Positions 14,517 to 23,569 of a stretch of 24,965 nt of DNA are shown here, in pieces. The DNA is from Campylobacterales bacterium. GTDB lineage: Bacteria > Campylobacterota > Campylobacteria > Campylobacterales > JAADDG01. The stretch is from contig JALVCR010000228.1 in assembly GCA_027009865.1 (NCBI GenBank), positions 1-24,965 of the forward strand. The letters run 5' to 3'. A model generated the notes under the pieces. The model saw only the letters and a list, made by a program, of their open reading frames with translations. It did no database searches and was not told the origin of the DNA. The position numbers were made by a program, and so were the translations under genes. Within the stretch, counting starts at the first letter, position 1, and each line of letters begins with the position of its first letter.

Positions 14517-15899
14517 TTATTTAAAATATTTTTCTATTATATGTTTTGCGGCTTCTCTTCCGTCAAAAGCTGCGGTTACTACAAGATCGCTTCCTCTATA
14601 GCAGTCTCCGCCGCTAAAGACTCTTTTTTTAGAGGTTTCATAGTTTTCATCAACTATTATCCCTCCCCATTCATTTGTTTTTATACCGTTTTCTTCTAAA
14701 AATTTTGGAACCAAAGGATCAAAACCTAAAGCAAAGATTACAACATCGGCATCGACGGTAAAGTCGCTTCCTTCAATGATCTGCATTCTTCTTCTGCCGC
14801 TTTCATCCTTTTCCCCAAGTTTTGTTTTTTGCATCTGTATAGCTTTAACTCTTCTTTGCTCATCTACCACTATCTTTTTGGGAGAGGCGTTAAAGATAAA
14901 TTCGGCTCCCTCTTCTAAAGCGTTTTTATACTCTTTTTTGGAGCCTGGCATATTCTCTTCGTCTCTTCTGTATAGACATTTTACGCTTTGAGCGCCCTCT
15001 CTTATGGATGTTCTAATACAATCCATAGCCGTATCTCCTCCGCCTATTACGACTACTCTTTTTCCTTCGACATTATATTTTGAATCGTGCGGGAGATTAA
15101 AAATCTTATTTTGAATATTTCTTAGAAACTCTATAGCAAGAAACGTTCCTTGCGCATCTTCGTTTTCTATATTTGCTCTTTTGGATTTTTCCGCTCCTAT
15201 TCCAATAAAAACAGCTTCATATTTTTCAAGCAGATCTTTAAAAGAGATATCTTTTCCAACTTCTGTATTTAGATGAAGTCTAAGCCCGGCTTCCTCAAGC
15301 CATCTAAATCTTCTAAATACAACCTCCTTATCGAGTTTGAAATTTGGAATTCCAAAAGTCAAAAGCCCTCCCGGTTTTGAAGCTTTCTCAAACATATCAA
15401 CTCCAATGCCGGCTCTTAAAAGATAAGTAGCCGCTGAAAATCCAGCAGGTCCCGAACCGATAACGGCTACTCTTTTATCGGTTACTAATGGTTTAAAAGA
15501 TGGTTTTAATCCTTGTTTAAATCCCTCTTCGCTGATGAATGTCTCTATAGCTCCTATCGTAATTGCCCCGTAACCGTCATTTAGAGTGCACGCCCCTTCG
15601 CATAATCTATCCTGAGGACAAACCCTTCCCGTAATTTCCGGAAAAGGGTTTGTTTCATTGGAGATTTTAAAAGAGAGCTCCAAATCTTTTCCGGCTGTAG
15701 ATTTTAGCCAAAAGGGGATGAAGTTGTGCAAAGGACATTTATTATGACAATATGGATCCCCGCACTGAATACATCTCTCAGCCTGCGGAGAAGCTTCGTC
15801 CATTTTATAAACTTCATATATCTCTTTAAAATCTTTTTTTCTTTCGTTGGAGCTTCTTTTTTTCGGTTCTATTCTCTCTAAATTAATAAAATTTTGCAT
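14517..15899 (-). CDS. gltD: Glutamate synthase (NADPH) small subunit
   Basis: GltD passes electrons from NADPH through FAD and two 4Fe-4S clusters to the large subunit, where glutamine and 2-oxoglutarate become two glutamates. The 460 residues are a normal size. The N-terminal ferredoxin-like part carries Cys43, Cys46, Cys51 and Cys55 (CIQCGDPYCHNKC) and Cys94, Cys100 and Cys104 (CPQDRLCEGAC). The FAD Rossmann motif is VIGSGPAGFSAA and the NADPH one is VIGGGDTAMDCIRT; YRRDEENMPGSKKE and FALGF follow. The start ATG is one base after the gltB stop and uses the GGAG inside the gltB end, so the two are coupled and made in step. Confidence 0.97.
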   Translation of the reverse strand: MQNFINLERIEPKKRSSNERKKDFKEIYEVYKMDEASPQAERCIQCGDPYCHNKCPLHNFIPFWLKSTAGKDLELSFKISNETNPFPEITGRVCPQDRLCEGACTLNDGYGAITIGAIETFISEEGFKQGLKPSFKPLVTDKRVAVIGSGPAGFSAATYLLRAGIGVDMFEKASKPGGLLTFGIPNFKLDKEVVFRRFRWLEEAGLRLHLNTEVGKDISFKDLLEKYEAVFIGIGAEKSKRANIENEDAQGTFLAIEFLRNIQNKIFNLPHDSKYNVEGKRVVVIGGGDTAMDCIRTSIREGAQSVKCLYRRDEENMPGSKKEYKNALEEGAEFIFNASPKKIVVDEQRRVKAIQMQKTKLGEKDESGRRRMQIIEGSDFTVDADVVIFALGFDPLVPKFLEENGIKTNEWGGIIVDENYETSKKRVFSGGDCYRGSDLVVTAAFDGREAAKHIIEKYFK

Positions 15900-15900
15900 A

Positions 15901-18900
15901 TTAATCTCCTTCCTCAGGATTTAGGGGTACTTTTGTCATATCTTTTGGGATTACCATCCAAAAATCTCTTATAGTGTGTCTAAAATTGTCTAGAATACAT
16001 TGAGCTTTTTTGCTTCCAGTCTCATTAATGTATTCTCTTAGTTTCTTTTTAATAAAGTGTCTCTCTTCGTCTCTCTCATCGGTATCAATTCTTGTAGCAT
16101 AAACAAGGTCTTGATTTAGTTTATCTATGAAATTGTGTTTTTGATCGTAGATAAATGCCACTCCTCCAGTCATTCCGGCTCCAAAATTAATACCGGTTTC
16201 TCCAAGTATAATAACCACTCCGCCGGTCATATATTCGCATGCGTGATCTCCGGTTCCTTCAACTATCGCTTCAGCTCCGGAATTTCTTATGCAAAATCTC
16301 TCTCCCACGCTTCCGGCTACATAGAGTTTTCCTCCCGTAGCTCCGTAAAGGCAGGTATTGCCCGCACAGCTAAAAAGCTCTCCTTGAGTTTGAGGCGTTA
16401 TAACTATCTTTCCGCCGTTCATTCCTTTTCCGACATAGTCGTTTCCAGCTCCCCTTAAATAGATGGAGATTCCGTTTATCAAAAACGCTCCCAAAGACTG
16501 TCCCGCTATTCCTTTTAGCTTGAAAGTTATCGTATTTGGAGGGAGTCCGTTGTTTCCGTAATATTTGGCTATCTCTCCGCTAATTAGCGCTCCAAAGCTT
16601 CTGTTTATATTTTTTATTTGTTCGGTTACTACTATAGGGCTTGATGGATTTTCAATAGCTGAATAGACTTTTTTTAGAATATCTTTTTCAAATTTATTCT
16701 CATCAAACGGTTTATTGCTATCTACTTGACAGGTGTTAACTCCCGGAGTTTGCATTAAAATGGATGAGAAGTCAAACTTTTTGGCTTTTGGATGATCTAC
16801 AACTTTTAAAAGATCGCTTCTTCCTATTATGTCCTCAAGTCTTTCATATCCCAAAGAGGCTAAAAGCTCTCTTACCTCTTCTGCCACCAAAGTAAAATAA
16901 TTTATAAGTCTATCTACTGTTCCTACAAAATGCTCTCTTAATCTCTCATCTTGAGTAGCTATTCCGACACTGCATCTGTTTAGATGGCATATTCTTAGAA
17001 TTTTACAGCCTATTATTGTAAGAGCTGCTGTTCCAAACGCATAACTCTCGGCTCCAAGCAAGGCTGCTTTTATTATATCCATTCCGGTTTTCAAACCTCC
17101 GTCGGTTTGAAGATGAACCATTCCTCTTAAATTATTTACTTTCAAAGCGTTATGCGCTTCGCTAAGTCCAAGCTCCCATGGATTTCCGGCAAATTTGATG
17201 GAAGAAAGAGGCGCGGCTCCCGTTCCTCCATCGCCTCCTGAGATTATGATTTTATCGGCATAAGCTTTGGCAACTCCCGCCGCAATTGTTCCAACTCCCG
17301 CGCTTGATACAAGTTTTACCGCGATTTTAGCGTCCGGATTTACCTGTTTTAGATCAAAAATAAGCTGAGCTAAATCTTCAATGGAATAGATATCGTGATG
17401 AGGAGGCGGAGAAATCAGAGTAACGCCTGGTATCGTATATCTTAAAGAGGCTATAAGCGGTGTTACTTTGTGTCCTGGAAGCTGTCCTCCCTCTCCCGGT
17501 TTTGCTCCTTGGGCTATTTTTATCTGAATCTCTTCAGCGCTTCTTAGATATTCTGGAGTAACTCCAAATCTTCCTGAAGCTATCTGTTTAATTTTAGAGT
17601 TTTTCTCGCTTTTTAATCTCTCAGGAGCCTCTCCTCCCTCTCCTGAGTTTGACTGTCCTCCAATTTTATTCATAGCAAGAGCCAAAGCTTCATGAGCTTC
17701 CGGGGATATGGAGCCAAGACTCATAGCCGCAGTTGCAAATCTTTTGAATATCTCCTCTTTTGGTTCGACTCTCTCTATTGAGATAGGCTCTCTGTCGGAT
17801 TTAAATTCAAAGAAGTCTCTAATCATTTTTAGACCTCTTTGATTTATCAGTTTTTGAACCGTTTGATAATCTTTTTTATCTCCCGTAATTGAAGCTCTGT
17901 GAATGGCATTTGTTACAAGAGGCCCAAAATCATGAAATTCGTTTTTATGGATAAATTTGTAAAATCCTCCTATTTTCAAAGGAAAGAGCATCTCTACTCT
18001 TTCAACCTCTTTGGCTTCATTGTAGTATCTGTTTAATCTGTTTTCTATATCTTCATATCCAAGTCCCGGAAGAAGCATAACAGAATCGCAAAAGCAGTCA
18101 TCTACTATCTCTTTTGAGAGTCCTATAACGTCAAACAAAGATGAGTTTCTATAAGAGGCTATTGTAGAAATTCCCATTTTGGACATAATTTTCAAAAAGC
18201 CTTTGTTTAAAGCCGAATATACGTTTTTAAACATATTTCTCATTTGGTAGGGGGAGACTTTTTGTTTTTTTAGATATTCATTGACTGTTGCAAAAAGAAG
18301 ATAAGGATATATCGCATTTGCCCCATAGGCTACCAAAAGAGCGCAAGAGTGGGTATCGTAAGCCTCTCCGGTTACCGCTACGGTAGTGGTTAGGTGTCTA
18401 ATTTTCTCTTCCAATAAGACTTTATTTAATCTTCCCACAACCATAGCCATTGGAATGGCTTTTATATTCTCTCCATCTCCCCTGTCATCTAAAATAATGA
18501 TTCTAACTCCCTCCTCTTTTACCGATCTTACAATCTCTTTTACAAGTTTTTCTAAACTTCCTTTTAAATCTTTTTCAAAAACGGTGGAGAAAGTTTTATT
18601 TTTGTAGCACTCTTTATATCTTGGTTTTGAAGGGTCTCCAAAAGATTTTAAAATTTCAAACTTCTCTTCCATTAAAATAGGAGAAATGGATTTAAGTCTT
18701 GTAGCTCTTTGGGGAGTCTCTTTTAGTATATTTTTTATCTCTCCAAATCCTGTGTTTAAACTCATTACCACTTTTTCTCTAATCGGGTCTATCGGGGGAT
18801 TGGTAACTTGGGCAAATTTTTGTTTAAAAAAGTGGCTAAAGTTTCTTTGCTGCTCGCTAAAAGCGGCAAGAGGCGTATCGTCTCCCATAGAGCCGGTATT

Positions 18901-20328
18901 CTCTTTTCCATCTTTAATCATCGGCTCTATAACCATTTCTATAACCTCTTCGGTTATATTATGAAATCTTTGTCTCTTTTTTAGAGAGTCAAGCTCGTAA
19001 GCGTCCGTTTTGGAAAACGGAACCTCTAAAAACTCTTGCAGATAGGTTACGTTTTGCATTAGCCATTTATCGTATGGATTTGCATCTTTTAAATAGTCGT
19101 CTATCTCTTTTGGCTTCATAACTTTGCCAAATTTCAAATCCACGCCTATCATTTCGCCGCTTTTTAATTTTCCTCTCTCTACTATCAAATCTTCGTCTAT
19201 ATCCAATACCCCGTATTCGCTTGTAATAATTATCCTGTCATCTTTTGTAACTACATATTTTGCCGGTCTAAGGCCGTTTCTATCCAAAATGCATCCGATA
19301 TATCTTCCATCAGTAAGAGATACAGCGGCAGGCCCGTCCCATGCTTCAAAACATACGCTCATATACTCATAAAATGCTCTAAGTTTTGAATCCATATGAG
19401 GAGCGTTTTGCCAAGGAGCTGGGATAAGAGCTCTTGCGGCTTTGAAAAAGTCCATTCCGTTTACTATTAAAAACTCAAACATATTATCCAAGCTTGCGCT
19501 GTCGCTTATACCTTTTTGCGTAATTGGAAGGATTCTCTCCATCTCCTCTTTTGAAAAGACTTCGCTTTCCAAATCTTCCGATTTCATAAAAGTATTGTAT
19601 CTATTGGCAGCTATTGAATTTATCTCTCCGTTATGGGCTATTGTTCTAAAAGGTTGTGCCAATCTCCATTGCGGCAAGGTATTAGTTGAAAATCTTTGAT
19701 GAAAGAGCGCAAAACTGATTTTAAAATCCGGATCATTTAAATCTTTGTAAAAATGCTTTATATGGGTGGGCATTACAAGCCCTTTGTAGGATATGACTTT
19801 ATTTGAAAAGGAAGCTATATAAAAATCTTCATCATCTTTTAGAGCGTTTTCTATCTCTCTTCTTGTAAGATATAGCAAAGCTTCAAATCTTTTAGTGGCT
19901 ACAAGGGAATTTGTCGTTATAAAAACCTGCATAATTCGAGGAAGCGTCTCAAGCGCTTGCTGTCCAAGAGCAGTGGTGTCTATTGGAACTTCTCTGTAAA
20001 ATAGAACTTTAAGATCGTTTTTTTCACAAATTCTGTCAATAACTTCTTGCTGGTTTAAATTTCTCATAAATATCATACCGACAGCTATCTGTTTTGGCAG
20101 ATCTATTCCCGCCTCTTCTTTGGCTATCTTTTTTATAAATTCTTTTGGCATCGATAAAAGCAGACCGCTTCCGTCTCCGCTCTTTTTGTCTGCGGCTATG
20201 GCTCCTCTGTGCATCATTCTCTCAAGAGCCGTTATAGCATCTTGAAGATTTTGATGAGAAGGAATATTTTTAATATTGGCTAAAAGTCCAAAACCGCAAT
20301 TGTCTTTAAAGCTTTTTAGCAGATCCAT
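15901..20328 (-). CDS. gltB: Glutamate synthase (NADPH) large subunit
   Basis: GltB, 1475 residues as expected. It hydrolyses glutamine in its N-terminal amidotransferase domain, channels ammonia, and makes glutamate from 2-oxoglutarate on FMN. The sequence shows DNCGFGLLA near the start: Cys11 becomes the N-terminal nucleophile once a 10-residue propeptide is removed. Other features are HRGAIAADKKSGDGSGLL, HQRFSTNT and HNGEIN of the amidotransferase; SGEGGE, GRFGVTPEYL and AQGAKPGEGGQLPG in the FMN domain; Cys1108, Cys1114 and Cys1119 (C-x5-C-x4-C) for the 3Fe-4S cluster; and a glycine-rich beta-helix domain at the C-terminus. It heads the minus-strand run gltB-gltD-accD. A perfect TATAAT lies about 40 bases upstream. 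Confidence 0.98.
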   Translation of the reverse strand: MDLLKSFKDNCGFGLLANIKNIPSHQNLQDAITALERMMHRGAIAADKKSGDGSGLLLSMPKEFIKKIAKEEAGIDLPKQIAVGMIFMRNLNQQEVIDRICEKNDLKVLFYREVPIDTTALGQQALETLPRIMQVFITTNSLVATKRFEALLYLTRREIENALKDDEDFYIASFSNKVISYKGLVMPTHIKHFYKDLNDPDFKISFALFHQRFSTNTLPQWRLAQPFRTIAHNGEINSIAANRYNTFMKSEDLESEVFSKEEMERILPITQKGISDSASLDNMFEFLIVNGMDFFKAARALIPAPWQNAPHMDSKLRAFYEYMSVCFEAWDGPAAVSLTDGRYIGCILDRNGLRPAKYVVTKDDRIIITSEYGVLDIDEDLIVERGKLKSGEMIGVDLKFGKVMKPKEIDDYLKDANPYDKWLMQNVTYLQEFLEVPFSKTDAYELDSLKKRQRFHNITEEVIEMVIEPMIKDGKENTGSMGDDTPLAAFSEQQRNFSHFFKQKFAQVTNPPIDPIREKVVMSLNTGFGEIKNILKETPQRATRLKSISPILMEEKFEILKSFGDPSKPRYKECYKNKTFSTVFEKDLKGSLEKLVKEIVRSVKEEGVRIIILDDRGDGENIKAIPMAMVVGRLNKVLLEEKIRHLTTTVAVTGEAYDTHSCALLVAYGANAIYPYLLFATVNEYLKKQKVSPYQMRNMFKNVYSALNKGFLKIMSKMGISTIASYRNSSLFDVIGLSKEIVDDCFCDSVMLLPGLGYEDIENRLNRYYNEAKEVERVEMLFPLKIGGFYKFIHKNEFHDFGPLVTNAIHRASITGDKKDYQTVQKLINQRGLKMIRDFFEFKSDREPISIERVEPKEEIFKRFATAAMSLGSISPEAHEALALAMNKIGGQSNSGEGGEAPERLKSEKNSKIKQIASGRFGVTPEYLRSAEEIQIKIAQGAKPGEGGQLPGHKVTPLIASLRYTIPGVTLISPPPHHDIYSIEDLAQLIFDLKQVNPDAKIAVKLVSSAGVGTIAAGVAKAYADKIIISGGDGGTGAAPLSSIKFAGNPWELGLSEAHNALKVNNLRGMVHLQTDGGLKTGMDIIKAALLGAESYAFGTAALTIIGCKILRICHLNRCSVGIATQDERLREHFVGTVDRLINYFTLVAEEVRELLASLGYERLEDIIGRSDLLKVVDHPKAKKFDFSSILMQTPGVNTCQVDSNKPFDENKFEKDILKKVYSAIENPSSPIVVTEQIKNINRSFGALISGEIAKYYGNNGLPPNTITFKLKGIAGQSLGAFLINGISIYLRGAGNDYVGKGMNGGKIVITPQTQGELFSCAGNTCLYGATGGKLYVAGSVGERFCIRNSGAEAIVEGTGDHACEYMTGGVVIILGETGINFGAGMTGGVAFIYDQKHNFIDKLNQDLVYATRIDTDERDEERHFIKKKLREYINETGSKKAQCILDNFRHTIRDFWMVIPKDMTKVPLNPEEGD

Positions 20329-20367
20329 TGGGCAACCTTTTTGTTAAACTGGTTAGAAAATTGACCG

Positions 20368-20373
20368 ATTATA
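20368..20373 (-). promoter_or_regulatory. Candidate -10 element for gltBD
   Basis: TATAAT on the minus strand about 40 bases before the gltB ATG, behind a run of T's typical of campylobacterial promoters. No clear -35. It is back to back with the recO promoter in a 99-base gap. Confidence 0.55.
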
Positions 20374-20392
20374 ACTAAGAAAAAGTAAAGAT

Positions 20393-20421
20393 TTGATAAA
20401 TTATTTCTCTTTAGGTAGAAT
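20393..20421 (+). promoter_or_regulatory. Sigma70-type promoter for recO, possibly leaderless
   Basis: TTGATA (20393-20398), a 17-base spacer, TAGAAT (20416-20421). The usual start distance puts the first transcribed base at about 20428, the A of the recO ATG. Confidence 0.6.
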
Positions 20422-20427
20422 ATATAT

Positions 20428-21045
20428 ATGCAAGGTTACATTTTGAATATATTTAGAGTAAGGGACGAGGATTTAATCGTAAACGTCCTGACTCCAAACA
20501 GACTTAGAACTCTTTACAGATTTTACGGAGCAAGACACAGCACCATTCAAACCGGTTATAAGATAGATTTTGAGATAGATTCTTCAAATGCTTCAAAACT
20601 GCCGCTTTTAAGGGGAGTTTCTCATCTTGGATTTAAATGGCTATATAATGTGGAGAAAGCCTATCTTTGGCAAAATTATATAAAACTTTTTTATAACCAT
20701 CTAAAAGGCGTGGAAGAGCTTGGGAGATTCTATTTTGATCTTTTGGAAGATAACGCCAAAAGATGGGAGAAGCAAAATCCTAAAAGAATTATTATAGAAT
20801 CTTATACTAAGCTTTTAGATGCAGAAGGAAGGCTCCATAAAGATTTTAAATGTTTTGTTTGCGAAAAAGAGATTAGGGAGGAAGCTGTTTTGGTTAGGGG
20901 ATTTCTTCCCTCTCACAAGGGATGCGTGCCTGGAAAAATTTTTACAAAATGGAGAGTTGAGGAGCTTTTTTTTAATCACTCCTCTATTTTTTTAAATGAT
21001 GATGAAGTAAATCTTTTGTATGAAATTGTTTGTGAGGGTTTTTAA
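20428..21045 (+). CDS. recO: DNA repair protein RecO
   Basis: RecO helps RecR load RecA on SSB-coated DNA and anneals complementary strands. At 205 residues it is shorter than the E. coli protein (242) but normal for Campylobacterota. The N-terminal OB-fold shows MQGYILNIFRVRDEDLIVNV and TLYRFYGARHS. The middle is helical. The zinc-finger-like part has C-x2-C (CFVCEKE) and a later SHKGC, so three cysteines are clear and a fourth ligand is not obvious. No good ribosome binding site precedes the ATG, and the predicted transcript begins at or near the start codon. Its stop overlaps that of the convergent SGNH gene by three bases (shared TTAA). Confidence 0.9.
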   Translation: MQGYILNIFRVRDEDLIVNVLTPNRLRTLYRFYGARHSTIQTGYKIDFEIDSSNASKLPLLRGVSHLGFKWLYNVEKAYLWQNYIKLFYNHLKGVEELGRFYFDLLEDNAKRWEKQNPKRIIIESYTKLLDAEGRLHKDFKCFVCEKEIREEAVLVRGFLPSHKGCVPGKIFTKWRVEELFFNHSSIFLNDDEVNLLYEIVCEGF

Positions 21046-23234
21046 TCTTTTGTTAAAGCTACAAGCCCGTAAACTCTAAAAACTCCCTTTTCAACTTCTA
21101 TTCTCCATGCGTAAGAGTTATACTCCTCTTTCATATCTAAAGGAACCAAAAGAGGTATTGTATGAAAAGATACCTGATCTTTTTTAAGTTCAATTTCTCT
21201 TATTAAATTATCTTTTTCATCAAAAATTTTAGCCCTAAAAGGCTCTCTTGCCTGAACAAGCAGTGCCGCTCCTTTTGCAAAGGGATGTAAAAACGTAGCG
21301 CTTTGATTTTCTCTTATTTCGCAAACTTCGTTGTATCCGTGTCTTTTTGGAGGATATAGATTTTCGGCTCCGTCTGTTAAATTATATTCTACATATCTTG
21401 CCCCGTCTAAAATGGAAGTTTTAAAAATTATCTCCATATCGTTTGGAAAATCATCTTTTATATAGACTCTCTCTAAAGATTTAGGCCTAATTTCGCTCTG
21501 ATAAGGAAAAATAACTGATCTTACGGCATTTGCATATAGTTTTTGCCCTTCATCGTTCATATGAATGGTATCCTCTGTCCAGATATTTTTTCCCTCTTTT
21601 GCCGCTTCATAGGTATAATCCCAGCTGTTTGCCAATGCGCATCCATATTTTCTTGCTATCTCTATTTGCCAATCTACTGTATCTGTATGATAGTTTATAA
21701 TATTTTTATTATTGCTTGCGGTAACTATCATGACATCTTTATTATTTTTTATCAATTTTCTTATCATAGCTTCATAAAATTCTTTATTGTATTTATGTTC
21801 TATGCTATTGTAAGAGCCGTCGTTAGTTCCAAGCCCTATAATATAAAGATCATAATTATCCGTTAAAACCGGATCCTCTTTTCCCATCTCTTTTGTAGCG
21901 TAAACTTCGCCATCTTCTATATAGCCGTCTGTTTTTACATCCCATGCAAGTTGAGCTAATCCCCACATTGCACTCTCTCCGCCTACCGAGAAATTATCTG
22001 TTTTTATATTTTGGACAAAAGGAAACAGAAATGTTTTATTTTCATTATTTTTATTAAAAACTCTATCAAGCCATCTGTTTCCTTCTCCGGTGTCCGGTCT
22101 AAAGAGGCTGTCTCCTATTATTGCTATTTTAACGGAGGTATTTGAAAATAGCTTTTTTGTAAATTTTGATATGGCGTTTTTTGGAAAATCTATATCTATT
22201 GGTATAATTTTTTGAATGGAGTTTTGAGAAGTTTTGACAAATCCCAAAAGAATCCCGCCGTCATGATAGTAGTGTTTGAATCTGTGAATTTCTTTTGTAA
22301 AAATATCTACAAATATATATTGATCTTCATTTGGAAAAAGCTCTATCTCCCCTCCGTTAAATTTAAAAATATCTCCCTCATTGTCTTTAATTGAAAATGG
22401 GGATACTTTTAGATTTAAATTTTTTTTATCAGTTAAAAGATTGTCAAACTGCAGATATTTTGCATAAAGCTCTTTGAACTCTTTTGAATTTAGGAAAAAT
22501 TCTATTACCTTTTCTCTTGAGAGCTCTTTTGAGTCTAATTTTTCCGTCCAAAACCTAAGCCCCTCTTCTTCAGCGCTTCTGTTCATAACGGCTTGGTATA
22601 AAATTCTTACGAAAGTTTCGTTGTCTGTGTTTTTATTTAAAAACTCTTTTGAGTATAAAAATCCTCCGGCTACCTCTTTTGGCGTTAGAGTATCATTGAT
22701 GATATTTTCATACCAGTAGTCTATCTCTTCAGTCGAGGGTTTTCTGTCTAATATAAGATTATAAAATCTCTCTATGAAAGCATAAAGTTTCTCTTTTTTA
22801 TCGTAAGGAGTAATTTTATATTTCATGGAAGTTAGCGTAAATTCTCTTGAAAAAGCAAAAGAGTAGAATATCTGCTCCCTTCTTACTCTCTTTTCATCAA
22901 GCATACCGCTCCAATATTTTAATCCTTCTGTATCTGGCTTTCTGTTTAGAAATGTTTTATAAAGTCTTGTAACAAAATCTTCATTTGATATATTCAAACT
23001 TTGAAACTCTTTGCTTTCAAAAAAATTTTTAGCTATATAAGCGGCGCTTTTGTTATTTTCCAAAAGATTGCTCCAATACTCCAATCCTTCCAAATCTCCT
23101 TGTCTGTTTAGAAAATTTTCATATACTCTTTCTACAAACTCTTTCGTCTGGTTATTTTCAGCAAAAAGAGAAGAAGAAAGTATAAAAATAATTAAAAAAA
23201 TAAAATTAATTTTTTTAAAATATTTTAACCACAT
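21042..23234 (-). CDS. Secreted DUF4214-repeat protein with SGNH hydrolase domain
   Basis: A 730-residue exported enzyme. The start ATG (23232-23234) follows AAGG by seven bases. Signal peptide 1-25 ends at FA-E. Residues ~31-255 hold four DUF4214-type repeats, each with the GLxYW / FLNRxPD pattern, related to the end of the FnIII protein at 7581-10199. Residues ~260-350 are beta-rich and resemble a short module seen in phage tail fibres. The SGNH/GDSL hydrolase follows with all catalytic blocks: IIGDS (Ser376), GGES (Gly419), GLGTND (Asn471) and DTIH (Asp555, His558). A beta-sandwich-like segment ends the protein (~580-730). Enzymes of this fold remove acetyl or acyl groups from glycans, so a role on surface or extracellular polysaccharide is likely; the substrate is unknown. 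Sequons at N28, N61 and N618. A monocistronic gene, convergent with recO. Confidence 0.85.
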   Translation of the reverse strand: MWLKYFKKINFIFLIIFILSSSLFAENNQTKEFVERVYENFLNRQGDLEGLEYWSNLLENNKSAAYIAKNFFESKEFQSLNISNEDFVTRLYKTFLNRKPDTEGLKYWSGMLDEKRVRREQIFYSFAFSREFTLTSMKYKITPYDKKEKLYAFIERFYNLILDRKPSTEEIDYWYENIINDTLTPKEVAGGFLYSKEFLNKNTDNETFVRILYQAVMNRSAEEEGLRFWTEKLDSKELSREKVIEFFLNSKEFKELYAKYLQFDNLLTDKKNLNLKVSPFSIKDNEGDIFKFNGGEIELFPNEDQYIFVDIFTKEIHRFKHYYHDGGILLGFVKTSQNSIQKIIPIDIDFPKNAISKFTKKLFSNTSVKIAIIGDSLFRPDTGEGNRWLDRVFNKNNENKTFLFPFVQNIKTDNFSVGGESAMWGLAQLAWDVKTDGYIEDGEVYATKEMGKEDPVLTDNYDLYIIGLGTNDGSYNSIEHKYNKEFYEAMIRKLIKNNKDVMIVTASNNKNIINYHTDTVDWQIEIARKYGCALANSWDYTYEAAKEGKNIWTEDTIHMNDEGQKLYANAVRSVIFPYQSEIRPKSLERVYIKDDFPNDMEIIFKTSILDGARYVEYNLTDGAENLYPPKRHGYNEVCEIRENQSATFLHPFAKGAALLVQAREPFRAKIFDEKDNLIREIELKKDQVSFHTIPLLVPLDMKEEYNSYAWRIEVEKGVFRVYGLVALTKD

Positions 23235-23284
23235 TTTTCAACCTTTCTTCATCATCTAATTTGTGAAAATTATTCTTTTTTTTA

Positions 23285-23290
23285 ATTATA
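23285..23290 (-). promoter_or_regulatory. Candidate -10 element for the SGNH gene
   Basis: TATAAT on the minus strand in ACTATAATT, about 50 bases before the ATG at 23234, with a long A/T-rich upstream tract. No clear -35. Confidence 0.5.
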
Positions 23291-23481
23291 GTAAATTTTT
23301 TTTAAACATCGTCATAAATTTGGAAAAATTTACTGACAAATAATTCTTTTTTTACTATTGGAACATAATATTTATAAGTTTATTTTTTTAAGAGCTGTTT
23401 AAAATAAAAAAAATTAATATTTTGAAAAAGATTGAAAAAAAAGAGAATATAGAGACAGAAATTGTATAGTTTTGAAATAAA

Positions 23482-23529
23482 TCACTTAAATAAAAATGGT
23501 ATATTTTTTACTTATTCGATGTTAAGTGA
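23482..23529. repeat. Inverted repeat upstream of the PEBP-family gene
   Basis: TCACTTAA (23482-23489) and TTAAGTGA (23522-23529) are perfect inverted copies 32 bases apart. They flank the extended -10 at 23497-23505, the geometry of a dimeric-repressor looping site or of a weak long hairpin. In such A/T-rich DNA chance is not excluded. Confidence 0.4.
23497..23505 (+). promoter_or_regulatory. Candidate extended -10 promoter for the PEBP-family gene
   Basis: TGGTATATT fits the extended -10 form (TGnTATAAT with one change). Transcription would start near 23512, about 58 bases before the ATG at 23570. Confidence 0.4.
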
Positions 23530-23569
23530 ATTTATCTAAAAATAATAAATATGGATGAAAGGTAAAAGA

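Larger units (their letters stand above)
23235..23569. other. AT-rich divergent intergenic region
   Basis: 335 bases without a gene between two divergent genes for exported proteins. It is made mostly of A and T runs. It holds a candidate -10 for each direction and one perfect 8-base inverted repeat, listed separately. I find no open frame with a ribosome binding site, no tRNA and no strong hairpin. Confidence 0.7.

Noticed and set aside
14313..14699. Plus-strand open frame of 128 codons
   Set aside because: Antisense across the accD start and gltD end, both firmly identified; no ribosome binding site.
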